64,000 bases of DNA from contig NC_034013.1 of assembly GCF_000346465.2 (NCBI RefSeq), forward strand, positions 4,460,735 to 4,524,734, given 5' to 3'. The number at the start of each line of letters is the position of its first letter. Within the stretch, counting starts at the first letter, position 1. Source of the DNA: Prunus persica. Its lineage: Eukaryota; Streptophyta; Magnoliopsida; Rosales; Rosaceae. Under the pieces are notes generated by a model. The model did no database searches. It had not been told where the DNA came from and saw only the letters and a program-made list of their open reading frames with translations. Positions 11,467 through 23,143 of this stretch are shown piece by piece. Made by a program: the position numbers and the translations under genes.

Positions 11467-14400
11467 TCTAAACATAAATAACACCATAGTCTTCATACCC
11501 AAATCTAAACACATAAATATTTTTAAAATAAGATAATTTCGTACCAAATCTTCCAAAAGGCTGAGCAACAAGACCTTCGAAGAGACTAAGAAGCAAAAGC
11601 GTAGGTAGTCTCAAAATCAGAGAAGAAAAAAAATTTAGATTCACCATATAGAAAAACCCAAGTCTGAAACGAAATATTTTATAGAAATTTTTCTTATCAA
11701 GATCTTCCAAGAAAGTGTGTGGGAAGATTGCAAGAGTGAGAAGCAAGGAATTTCTAGTCTTCCTAAGAGAAGATGGAGGAAAGCTCGAGCGACGTAGACA
11801 AGGAGGAGGTGTTTATGTTTTCCGTGTTTTCCCCGTTTTCCCAAATAGGATCCCGTATTCTCTAATCTGGAGTTGAGAATGGAGAAAACGTCATTTTGGC
11901 GTTTTCACGTTTTACGCTTAACGTGTGAATTCATTCTCCCAAAATATTTTCCGTGTTTTTGTCAATAACCCACCGAACGCATTTTTTATTTGTCTTTGGG
12001 CTCAAAAAACAAAAACAGGCCTTTAAAAATGTTACTAAACAACCCCTTATCATTTTCCACTTGTCTAGTTTGTCAAATTATAAAATAAAATGAATTTTAA
12101 AAATAAAAAAAAAAAACTTGAAATGGAACTTGAAATCTATTTCCTGGTCTTATTTACATGGTCCTTTTGTATTTTACAAATTAGAGTTTATATTGGGTTT
12201 GTTAATTGTTTTAATCAACCTAAAAACACCAATTCATGAGAAAATGCCTTCTTGATTACATACACTTATGATTCGGCTAAATTGTAACAATGGTCCCTAG
12301 ACTATACCCCAACTTTACTTTTCGTCCCTCCCATTGTTTTGTTGTTACCGTGGTACTTTAATTATGCCTCCAATTACAGAAACCATCATTGCAGTCATCT
12401 CTGTCAAATTTTCCATTAAAAATGATGACATGGCATTGACAAGTCCTACTTGGCATGGGCAAAAATGTATTTTCGCACAAAATTTTTTTTAAAAAAAAAT
12501 CATATCATATCTCTCTCTCTCTCCCTCTCCAGCCCGATTCCTCCCCTCCTCCCAATTAGGTCGGAGGTTCACTCTCAACTATGAAAAATTTCTAAAGCTT
12601 CCTCCCAATATCCATTTGAACTACAAAACACCATATACGCAAAAAGAATCCGGTAACAACCCATCCATTCGTAACCTATAGAGGCCAAGGAAGGGATTTT
12701 GGAGGAGGTTGGTGGTGGGCTGTGTAGCTAAAGCCATGTTTAAATGATTGGTGGGGGCTGGGAAGAAATTGGTGGGCGGGAGAAGAAATATGGGTGAGAA
12801 GGGGCCTTGAAAAATGGTGTATTTTGATCAAAAACCAATGCGAGAAGAATATGAAAATGGGACAGACAATGCAAGCGGCCCACCTAGATACCCATCAACC
12901 CTCTGCTTCTTTGTTTTGATCAGATCTGGGGTGGAGGATGAGGGCTAGGGTTTTAGGTTTGTGGGTGCTGGGGTTGCGGCTATGATAGAGGGTGGCACTA
13001 CTACAAAAAGTGAAAAAGACGACCAGAAAACAATGACGGTCTAAGTGAAAACCGTCGTGGTTTTTAAAAAGACGACGGTTCTAAAAACACCGTCGTGTAA
13101 TACAACCTTAGACAACAAAAAAATGGAGATTCAAATGGCTGTTCAAAAACAACGACGTACCTAATTAAACAACCGACGTCTATTTGAAACAGATTTCCGC
13201 AGTGTAAAATCAATGCCAACAAAGAACGGCAGAAGTTATGAATCGACCGACGTAGAAAGTAAAGATGACGATTTCAATAAAAACCGCCGTTTTTACTCAT
13301 AAAATAACACGACGAGGTTTTCGTATAAGACGCCGTATAATTACAAACAAATTCACGGCTTTAAAATACAAAATATCGCCGTATTAAATTAATGTACAAC
13401 GACGGAAAATATAAATATATCGACGTCATTCTCGTATAGTTCTACGACGTTATCTTTAAATCGTACAATAAAATTTAACGTCGTATGTATTCATTTTATA
13501 CGTCGTACCTTTAATTTTAACCGTCGTCTTAATAAGAATTTTTGTTAACAATTTTTTTCTTTGATTTTCTTATCCTACGTCGGTAGATCTACTTGATGAC
13601 AAGAATTGAAATAACCACGACGGTTTATATAGAAAATCGCCGACATAATCAGATTTGTCTGAGATCCCAAGGGTTACGAAATCTTACCAGATGGAACTCT
13701 GTTCCACATCATAATCTTAACAGATGACACAGATTTGCAATCAGAGAGACAATTTTTTGGAAGTTGATGATGTGTGTGCGTTTGTGTATCTACAAATATT
13801 ATACCTAACGTCGTTGCAAATTTGCAATCAGAGAGACAATTTTCAACGACGGTTATATTATACCTAACGACGTTTAAAAAACAAATCAACGTCGCTAAAC
13901 AAATATATTACGTCGTCTCAGTCTTACTTAAGAAGACGAAAAATGACGACAGTAATAAAAAAAACAGTCGTTGTTTTTATATTCTTATTTTATTTAAATA
14001 TGTCCTCCAAAAAAGAAACTTTACATATTCCAGAACATTAATTTCCTTCATTTTAAATTTCCTCCGGAAAAAAAAACTCTATTTATAACGCACTGTAATT
14101 GAAAAATAAACTGAAAGGCCACGGGAAAAAAAATTCTATTCATAATTTAAAAATTCAAATCCACGTCGGTTATATTAAACATAACGACGTTAAATGAAAA
14201 GATTCCACGTCGCAAAACAAATATTGCGTCGTGTTAGTTAAAAACGACGGCATAACAAAAAACCGTCGTTGTTTCAAACTGAATTAATTTAAAATTTATT
14301 CGGGAAAGCAAAATCTATTTATAATTTCCTTGGGTTAGTAATATTGCGTCGTGTTAGTTTACAAATTCTAGAACATTAATTTCCCTCATTTTAAATTTTC

Positions 14401-14645
14401 TCGGGAAAGAAAAATCTATTTATCACGCTTTGTAATTGAAAACTAAAACTGAAAGAATTCGGGAAAAAAAACTCTATTTATAATTTAAAAATAAAATCCA
14501 CGTCGGTTGTATTACACTTAACGACGTTTAACAAAATAATCTACGTCGGTAATTATAAATCTACCGCCATCTTACCTTAATATAGACGACGAGAAAAGAC
14601 GACGGTAGAACAGAAAACCGCCGTTGTTTTAGTTTCTTTAACAGT

Positions 14646-15090
14646 TTGGTCCTTTATCTTTCTGCAGGACTTGTATAGTTCAAAGCATTGACAATGTCTT
14701 CATCATATCTCCCAGCAAATACTGATTCGATTGCTCATGCTTTAGAGGCCATCTGAAGCCATTTCTATTCTTTATCGCATTCTTGAAACCCATCTTCTTT
14801 TTCTGAAGCTCTACGGATAAAGGAAGAGGCTATCAAAAATCTGACGGATCTTCTTAGCCAAGAAAATCAAGCAGATTTCCCTGAGAAGCGAACTTTCCTT
14901 CGACAGCGAGTGGAGGCCAGGCTTGCATCTCTTTTGATGGAAAGCAAGGAGTATTCAGAAGCACTAAGTGTCCTATCAGGCTTGATCAAGGAAGTGAGAA
15001 GGCTAGTTGACAAGCTTCTTCTTGTGGACATATATTTTATGCGAGTAAGCTCAATTTATCTTTGAGAAAGACATCCAAATTATTGTCTTT
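14646..15090 (+). pseudogene. RPN6: Captured fragment of host 26S proteasome subunit RPN6 (PSMD11)
   Basis: After an intron-end-like TTTCTGCAG and a short leader, an ATG at 14694 opens SSYLPANTDSIAHALEA, the N terminus of plant RPN6, the PCI-domain lid subunit of the 26S proteasome. Small deletions then break the frame. It resumes as SEALRIKEEAIKNLTDLL, jumps over an internal part of the protein, and continues KRTFLRQRVEARLASLLMES, then KEYSEALSVLSGLIKEVRRL and KLLLVD, where a further indel and TGA end it. CGTCG motif arrays flank it on both sides, so it lies wholly inside the CACTA element. It is a transduplicated gene piece and cannot yield a working subunit. It might give rise to small RNAs against the host gene (inference). 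Confidence 0.8.
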
Positions 15091-15589
15091 GAGATGTGAG
15101 AGACTGAGAGAGGAAGAACTTGGAACCCTAAATGTAAACCGAAAATGAATGAAAGCGACAAATTTATAGAATAAATTTTTAAAACCAACGGCGGTCCTTA
15201 CAAAAAAACCGCCATTTAAATTGTAAAATCAACGTCGGTATGATCGACGTATATTACAGAAATCCACGTCGGTACATTAATAAAAACGACGTGTTAAATA
15301 ATCTACCATGACGCGAGTTATTACTTATGTACTTTAATTTTTGAGTTTACTACGACGGTACCTACAACACTACTGTCGTATTTATTTACCACGTCCGAAG
15401 TTAAATTTACCGTCGTATTTTGTAATTTATACGTCGTAGTTATATGTAACCGCCGTATTATTTTTTGAAATGGTTTTATATGTAAGCAACTTTTCGTCTA
15501 CCTGACATACACATGCATTGTTTCCAAACCCGATTAAAATTTCAATCTCCCAGAGAAAACTTTTAGACTTTTTTCCTTGTCAGAGTACT

Positions 15590-16552
15590 GTCAGAGTATC
15601 TCATCGTCTTCCTCTCGTCTTCTTCGTCGTCTCTGAACTTAAACATAATCTTCCTCTTGCTTTCATTGCACGCAAAAGGTAAGCTTTCATTTTCACTATT
15701 TTGGTTGCTGTTTTGCATGCTCATACGTTTTTTGTTTGAAAAATCTTTTTACCTTTTTTCTGGCCAAAATCATTTTACTTCTTTCCAAGTTCGATAAAAT
15801 ATACAGACAAAGAGGGAAAGTTTCCAACTTTGAAGACAACTACCTCAACTAAATAAGACAACGGTAGCTTCTTATTTACGTGGTTAAATATGTAGACCAC
15901 GACGGTTCGTCAGTCGTTCTAGCGTCGTCTGAAAATTGACAAAGTTGTTTTTAAAATTATAGTCTTTTTTTTGGCTTGCTTGTTTAATTGCAGGTTTGAT
16001 TTCTCTGAACAATGGTTTTTGTTTTTCCCTAATTTGATAAAATATAAAGAAAAAGAAAGTAGGGTTGGTATCTAATATAGACGACAGTATCTTATTGTTT
16101 TACGTCGTGTGAATGTTAATACCACGACGTCATATTAAAATACCGTCGTCTATATAAGATTCCAAAACTTTCTTTCTTGGCCTTGTATTTTATCAAATTA
16201 GAAAACAAAAACCATGGTTCAGAAAAATCAAATCTGCAATCAAACATTCACAGAGAAAGAAAGAAGGGTTTTGGATCCTTATATAGACGACGGTATATTA
16301 CTACTGACGTCGTGTGAACATCAATACCACGACGTTATATAAATATTTCGTCGTTTATAGTTAATTATCACGTCGTTTATAGTTAATTATTTCGTCGTTG
16401 TTTAATTACCTTGGTTTTAAACATTTATTACGTCTGAGATTATTTCATTGCGTTGTTTAAAATAATATCATACGTCGTATTTTATTAATAACCGTCGTTT
16501 GTGTTCTTAATCTTTTCCTGAAATATTTTCACTTGCAGTTTTTTCTGTAAAA
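15590..16552 (+). promoter_or_regulatory. Leader exon and leader intron of the CACTA accessory gene
   Basis: A pyrimidine-rich stretch (about 15590-15678) ending AAAAG before GTAAGC at 15679 reads as an untranslated first exon. An acceptor TTGCAG ends at 16538, 14 bases before the ATG at 16553. The 860-base intron between them contains the same CGTCG/CGACG motif arrays as the rest of the element, including a block shared with introns 1 and 4. The transcription start itself cannot be placed. Confidence 0.45.
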
Positions 16553-19500
16553 ATGGTTTCTCACCAAGACCAAAGTAAGGATTCTGGCTCCAAGAAAAAT
16601 GGAGGTAAGGAGCTTGGAATGGTACCTCCTCAAGTGAAGCCTTCGAAGAAGATGAAGTTTGCTTCATCATCTGCTGAGACAGAACCAACCAGCACGACAA
16701 CAATCTCTGATGATTCAAAGTCTGGTCGAGGTATGAGCACAATGCCTCGTGTTGTGAAGAGAAAACTTCAGAAACTGAGGCCAATTGTTGAGTACAATAA
16801 AAGGGGGAAAGGAATTGGCCAAGCATATAGTGAGATGCAGTCCTACATTGGTGTGTTGGCATACTCCAGAGTTCCACTTGTGGACATGAAATGGGCTCAA
16901 ATCCCCAAGGATATAAAGGAGCAGATTTGGGAAGCAGTTGACATTGCTTTTGTGGTAGGTCAAGGGGGCAAGAACTCTGTGTTAGCTTCTGCTGCCAAGA
17001 AATGGAAGGATTTCAAGTCTACACTAACGAGGCATTATATCCTTCCATACACCAATGACAGGGAGAGATTAAGCCAACCCCCTGAAACATATAAATTCAT
17101 AGAGAAAGCACAATGGGATGCCTTTGTAGCTTCAAGGTTATCCAAAGATTTTGAGTCTGTGCATTCTCAACATGCACAGATTAGGGAGAAACTTGAGTAC
17201 AATCATCGATTGTCTCGAAAAGGATATACTGGTTTGGAGGATCAATTGGAGGAAACCATGCCTGGGGTAGAAATTGATCGATCTACCTTATGGAAGAGAG
17301 CTAGACAGGACAAACATGGTAACATCCCGGATCCAAAGGTGGCAGAGAAAGCAAAATTAATTGTAAGCCTACTCACTCTGTTTTAAATTTTTATTAAACT
17401 GTGAATAATTCTTATTACGTCTTATGTTATATTTTGCGTCGTGTGAATGATATTACCACGTCGAAATTTTTTTAAAAACGTCGTTAAAGGTCTAAATCAG
17501 GAATCACTACTCTGTTTTCTGTAATTATAGCATAAGATGTCGGTGGTTCATTTTCGCGTCGTTTGTATTGAATTACTACGTCGAAATATTTTAAACAAGG
17601 TCGTTAAAGGTGTGAATATTGAATCATCCCTCTGTTATCTGTAAATAAAGCATAAGACGTCGGTGGTTTATTCATTTCGTCGTTTTAAAAACTAACCACG
17701 TCGGTATAACTACCGTCGTGATAAATTATAATAACGTCGATTTATATGTTATTGCGTCGTGTGAAATTATATAATACGTCGTTTGTATATAAATAACCGT
17801 CGTGTGTTTTTTTCTTACTTTTTTATATATCTTTGTTTTAGGATGAATTGCAAAAACAAGTCTCGGAAGGCAAAGTCACTGTATCTGGCAGCAATGATGT
17901 GTTGACCATGGCTTTGGGTCCCGAGCATCCAGGCAGAGTGAGAGGAGTAGGTGCTGGGATCTCACCAAGGCAATATTTCAATTTACCCAAACCACAGAGA
18001 GTGAGCTTTGACGACCGTTTGAATGACAGTTTAAGAGTTCTCCTTCAAGAAGAGACTAAAAAGATGGAAGCTAAGGCAAGGGAAGAGGCTTTAAGGATGG
18101 AGGCTAGGACGAAACAATTGGTAGAGGCTGAGAGGGAGCATATCCTGAGTCAGCTTTCTCAATTAATTCCCAATTTTGATCCAAGCATGCTTAAACCCAG
18201 AATTAGCCAAAGTCCCAAAAATCCAATGTCTGACAAAGCAAGCTGCTCTGGAGGTGATGTGAGATCCCTACATTTTGAGGATGATACTGCCAAAAATGGG
18301 AAACATCAGGAAGAAAAGGTAACATATCTGAACTTTGAATTCTCTGTTTTTTTTAAAACCATTAGACGTCGTTATTATTAATAAAACCGTCGTTTGAAAT
18401 ACATACCACGACGATTAAAAATAAACCGTCGTTTGTATTTCAATACCACGTCGTATTTAGTTTACTTGTTTTACACGTCATTAAACGTTGTTATTTTTAA
18501 AACTTTGTGGTTTTTAGACGACGGAGTTAGTCATTCCCGACGTAATAGATGAAGAGAAGAAAGAAGAAAAACAAGATGAAAAGGAGAAAGAAGATGACGA
18601 CCAGGTATGTTCACATAACTTTGCCTTTTTTATTTGTTTTTCAAAATTCCAGACGTCGATATTTTTCTTTAAACCTTCGTTTGTTTACAACTTAGACGGC
18701 GGAATTTTTTTCTAAGACGTAATAAATTATTCACCACGACGGTTTCTTCACCGTCGTTTAAATTCTTTTCAGACGACGTTTTATTCCTTAAACCGTCATT
18801 TTTATTGAATTACCACGTCATTTTTTTTATTTCTTTAAACAGGTTATTCAAGTTGTTGATTATTCAAATATGGAGGCGCCATCTTCTTTAAAATCCCTTT
18901 GTCGTTATGTGGAAACGACACTCGTGCCTCAGGATAAGACCTTGCACTTTACAATTGATAAGGAGGTGTTTGGTCTAGAGCGTGATACCTTCCTCCTGCC
19001 TGAAGATATTACACAATTTGCAGGCATGGAAGAAATAGGAGCCACTGTCATTGCTGTATATATGAGATTTGTCATTCTAAAATAATACGTCGTTGGTTTA
19101 TTTATTGCGTCGTCTTAACTAACTAACCACGTCGTTAGTATGTACCGTCGTGATAAATATATTATAACGTCATTGTCTATTTCAGTACGTCGTGTGAAAT
19201 TTTATAATACGTCGTTTTGTTATACATAACCGTCGTGTGTTTTTTTGTATATATGAGGTTTGTCATTCTAAAATAATACGTCGTTGGTTTATTTATTGCG
19301 TCGTCTTAACTAATTAACCACGTCGTTTGTATGTACCGTCGTGATAAATATATTATAACGTCGTTGTCTATTTCAGTACGTCGTGTGAAATTTTATAATA
19401 CGTCGTTTTGTTATACATAACCGTCGTGTGTTTTTTTGTGCTGACTTGTTTATATTATTTTATATATATAGGTACTTACACGATGTTTTGAAACGAGCAA

Positions 19501-20422
19501 ATATGTGCAGCATGGTTGGCTTTATCGACCCTGCTACAGTTAGTGCCAGCTCTGGCACAATAGCTGACAGATCACGCCTACTAGCAGCTCGACTTCAGAG
19601 GACTGACGGTGAACAGATTTTCCTGATGCCTTACAATCCAGGGTTAGTCTCCTTAACAGGATTTTGTTTTTATGATTTTCAATAAATGACAGCGTATAAA
19701 CTAACCACGTCGGTGTTTTATTTTATTGAGTCGTTCGAAACTACTAATCACGTCGGTAGTTATTTATCGTCGTAATAAATGTATAATGTCGTCGATTGCT
19801 ACTTTATTTCGTCGTGTGAAATATTATAATACGTCGTTTTTGTAAATAACCGTCGTTTTTATATTAATTTTGTGCAGCCGTCATTGGATCTTGCTGATTG
19901 TAAGAGCAAAGAGAGAAACCGTCTATTTTCTGGATTCTCTGCCAGGAAATCGTGTGGTCGATGAAGAGGCCAAAAACATTGTGAATAGTGCTATAAAAAT
20001 TTATAATTCTCACATAGCTAGACCAGGCCGTAAGGCAGTCATTTGGAAAACTCTGTCAGGCACACCAAAGCAACTCAGCAGTGTCGAATGCGGGTATTAT
20101 GTGATGCGCTTCATGAGGGACATCATCATGGATCCTTCCTTGGAGTTTGAGAAGAAGGTAAGAAGAAATTACCTTCATACATTTTACGTCGTTTTTTGTA
20201 TTATCAACGACGGTCATGTAAAATTACCGTCGTTGAATAGATATAGTACGTCGGTTATGAAAAATATCGTCGTCTGTGATTGAATTTCTTTTTATTTATA
20301 AACCCTAATAGTCATTGTTTATGCAGTATGCCAAGGGAAAACAGGAAGCGCCATACCCCCAAGAAGCAATTGATGAAGTCCAAAATGAATGGGCAGAGTT
20401 TGTTTGCCTTCACCTGGAATAG
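16553..20422 (+). CDS. CACTA accessory protein: Transposase_24-like N-terminal part fused to a Ulp1/C48-like cysteine protease domain
   Basis: Seven exons join in frame to 714 residues: 16553-17362, 17842-18318, 18518-18604, 18843-19066, 19472-19642, 19878-20157 and 20327-20422. All borders are GT/AG except the exon 4 donor, where AT stands at 19067-19068. Residues 60-290 resemble the plant Transposase_24 family (PRVVKRKLQKLRP, MKWAQIPKDIKEQIW, DRSTLWKRARQDKHGNIPDP). About 340-390 is a charged helical, probably coiled-coil region, and 430-458 is acidic. The C-terminal part matches C48 SUMO-protease folds, with His592 (RHWILLI), Asp609 (YFLDSL), Gln655 and Cys661 in QLSSVECGYYVM, a complete His-Asp-Gln-Cys set. 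Members of this family remove SUMO from proteins in the nucleus, but whether this one is active is unknown. All introns are filled with element motifs. The donor change may block correct splicing. Its neighbour is the DUF4216 transposase remnant. Confidence 0.75.
19056..19437 (+). repeat. 191-bp tandem duplication covering the exon 4 end and intron 4
   Basis: Two copies (19056-19246 and 19247-19437) begin GTATATATGAG and differ at about four or five positions by eye. The first includes the true end of exon 4, but its donor reads AG/AT. The second copy keeps AG/GT at 19258, inside the intron. Each copy carries about eight CGTCG motifs. Confidence 0.8.
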
Positions 20423-20689
20423 GAGAATTATTGAACACTTGATATTTATGTATAATGTACAAATTTTGTCTATAATATATAATGTAAAAATTTGTTGAGG
20501 TTTTCTTAAATTAAAAAAAAAAAACAAACATACAAATTGCGTAACCGACGTGTAATACTTTTCCAACGACCTAATAAAGTCAAAAACCGTCGTTTTTTGT
20601 TGTTTCGTTTTAAACAAATCCGACGTAAAATGATATTTAGACGACGTTCTTTGAACAATTGAGTCGTTTATGGTTTACAACGTCTTCAA

Positions 20690-21560
20690 TTTCTTAAGGG
20701 TTCAGGGTAGTACTTTGTAACGACAGCGGTTAAGTCGTGGAATATATATTTTACGTCGGATAGTTAAATATCCGCCATGGTTTCTCATTTAAACGACGTC
20801 ATTTTAACAACTTAGTCGTCTATTACAATTTACAACGTCTACAATTTATTAACACCGACGTGGTTTGTTGTTGTGATAAGAATATTTTATTATTTTTATA
20901 TCAAAATATTCAAAATAAATTTAAAATAAATCAGAAAAATGCAAAGTCAACTCCTATGAAGTCATTGATATATTTTCTTCCCCCTAAACCTTGAAAAAAT
21001 TCATTTTGAATAACAAAAATTTAAAATGACCATCCAAAACAAAATTGTTTTGATGAGTCATAAAATCACTTCTAGTTTTATGGTTTAGGGTTTAGAGTCT
21101 AGGGTTTAGAGATTATGGTTGTTATTTATTGGGGTTTATTTTTAAAGTATAATTTTTGGGTAGTATAGGGTATATATTAGGCTGTAAAACCATAAACCCT
21201 TTTATAAACTTAAATTTTTAAATTATATAATTTAGTTTTAAGGGTTTAGGGTATTAATTTTTAACGACGGTGGTTGAGTCGTGGAATACATATGTTACGT
21301 CGTGCAGTAAAATATCCGACATGGTTTATACTTTAAACGACGTCATTTTAATATGTAAGTCGTCTATTATAATTTACAACGTCTTCAATTTGTTAACCCC
21401 GACGTGGTTTTTCAGTCGTCTTTATATCAAAATATTCAAAATAAATTTAAAATTAATCCGAAAAATGAAGCGTCAAAATAAACGGCGTTACGTTCAGTGT
21501 TTCCGTCGTGGAATATTACATTTACATCGGTTCTTGTAGAACTTTCGCCATGGTTTTTCT
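20690..21560 (+). repeat. Direct repeat in the CACTA spacer, about 555 bp apart
   Basis: A block at about 20697-20940 (TTAAGTCGTGGAATA, TTAAACGACGTCATTTTAA, TATCAAAATATTCAAAATAA) recurs at about 21240-21460 with small changes. Between them lies AT-rich sequence with telomere-like GGTTTAGGGTTTAGAG words (21090-21110). No gene is seen in this spacer. Confidence 0.65.
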
Positions 21561-21878
21561 TTCGACGTTTTAAAGAGCGCGCTCTCTAAAAATTTTCGCA
21601 CGCCCTAAATTTTTTTATATTTGGCTCTTATTCTTATACTTCTAACCCTGAACCCTAAAATTTTCAGATTTCGCGCAACATAACATTCGCTCTCTCACTT
21701 CTGCTCTAATTAAAAGTTGCACTCTCCAGGCTCCGTCGAATCTGTGAGCTCATCCAACCTGTAAGTACAAACCCTATCTTCCCCTTGTAAATTCATTGAA
21801 TGATATTAGGTTGTTTTGTTAAAGGATTTTAGGTATATGCTTTGCGATCTGTTAATAATGTGCTTATAGGTATGGGTT

Positions 21879-21940
21879 CATGGATTTTCTGTTTAATGGG
21901 TTCATGGATTTTCTGTTTAATGGGTTCATGGATTACATTA
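21879..21940 (+). repeat. 24-bp tandem repeat, about 2.5 units
   Basis: The unit GGTTCATGGATTTTCTGTTT plus AATG recurs from about 21868 to 21935. It lies in the leader of the lost TNPD gene, downstream of a probable leader exon ending before GTAAGT near 21762. The open frame over it is repetitive and not credible as a protein. Confidence 0.55.
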
Positions 21941-22348
21941 TCTGTTATGTTGAATTGGGAATGGATTTAATATTGTCGGATCTTTTAATCACCCTATGTT
22001 ATGTTGAATTGGGAATGGATTTATTGTTTTCATGCTTGGTTTCATGTATATGTTGGTTTCTTGCTTGGTTTCATATATATGTTGTGTTCTTAATGGGTTT
22101 TGGGTTCTTGAAAATAAACTGAGACACGACACCTTTTTAGGCATACGACGACGATTACACGACGGTTTATGAAAAAACCGTCGTTGTATTACTTATACAC
22201 GACGCTTTTTTCATAAACCGTCGTTTGTATTACTTATATTAGACGACGTATGTTGAAAATTCGTCGTCTATATATGCCAAATACGTCTGTTTTTGTTTAA
22301 AACCCGTCGTCTCTGTTGTGTATTACTTGCTATTAGATCTTTGTTTAG

Positions 22349-23143
22349 AAAGAGAACAAAGTGGCTGCAGGATAAGCACAATAGCACTTTCATTCAATGG
22401 CTACGCTTCAAGGTATATGTTGTTGAATAACATATTTCTCTTTTAATTTTCTTCTTATTTCTATGTTAGATTGAATTAAGATATATGATTAATTTGCAGG
22501 TTCAAAGTAACTTGAGGAAGACAATCATGGCGTATCAGAAAATTTAAGGTGGCTAGCAGCTGGTCCAAACATGACAGTGCCATTATATAGGAGCTATCTT
22601 ATTAAAGGTATTAAATTCAATATCAAGGCACAAGATGATGTGCGGACAACTCAAAATAGTGGAGTTTATTTACTTGCACATACCATGCAAGTTGCTAGTG
22701 CCAAGGATAAAAACCTAATTCTCTCAAATATGGGTTTCTATGGTGTCATTCAAGAAATTTGGGACCTTGACTACCAAAAGTTTACAATCTCAGTCTTTAG
22801 GTGTGATTGGATAGATAGTTCTGGTCTTGTAGTCGACGAACTTGAATTTACCCTTGTAGATTTGAGTAAAATTGGACATAGGAATGACCAATTTGTTTTG
22901 GCTTCTCAAGTCAAACAAATATTTTTTGTTGACGACCCGATGCATCGTGGTTGGTCGGTAGTGTTATCAATGCCTAATAGAGAATATAATGATGTTATTG
23001 GTGATGAAGTCTTAGGTGATGTGATAATTGAGTGTGAGCCATTTACTAGAGGGATGCCAAATGTTGACACATTTGATGAACTGGTGGGTGAGTTAGGCGG
23101 TCAAAATATTCGAGATGGGTGTGAAGATATATGGATTGAATGA
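22349..23143 (+). pseudogene. TNPD transposase remnant: DUF4216 C-terminal domain
   Basis: An exon start after TTGTTTAG at 22348 gives KWLQDKHNSTFIQWLRFK. An intron follows (about 22412-22499). The next exon reads VQSNL, needs a one-base frame change, then gives NLRWLAAGPNM. From 22571 an unbroken frame covers YRSYLIKGIKFNIKAQ, TQNSGVYLLA, then YGVIQEIWDLDYQKFTISVF, ELEFTLVDLSKIGH and VKQIFFVDDPMHRGWSVVLS. This is the DUF4216 domain, the C-terminal part of plant En/Spm TNPD transposases. The upstream Transpos_assoc, Tnp_2 catalytic and DUF4218 parts are missing, so the element cannot cut its own ends. A leader region at about 21600-21762 may be the original promoter side, joined to this 3' end by internal deletion. 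Confidence 0.75.

Larger units (their letters stand above)
9215..12046. mobile_element. PIF/Harbinger element with TTA target duplication, decayed
   Basis: The left end reads GGGTTCGTCTAATAACATTT and the complement of the right end GGGGTTGTTTAGTAACATTT. They agree over about 22 bases with four differences. The flanks are TTA (9212-9214) and TTA (12047-12049), the 3-bp target duplication typical of PIF/Harbinger elements. Both family proteins are present as pseudogenes on the minus strand: a Myb/SANT-like ORF (10236-10570, with a tail at 9803-10036) and the end of a DDE_Tnp_4 transposase (9485-9783). A Cassandra LTR has inserted at 11204-11466. Subterminal sequences at both ends are rich in GAAAACG-like words. 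Confidence 0.85.

Noticed and set aside
16485..16963. Open frames on the minus strand over the first exon of the accessory gene.
   Set aside because: They are shadows of the plus-strand frame, which has recognisable domains and continues through matched splice sites.
21090..21110. Telomere-like GGTTTAGGGTTTAGAG repeats.
   Set aside because: Only two or three imperfect units are present inside a transposon spacer, so there is no interstitial telomere array.
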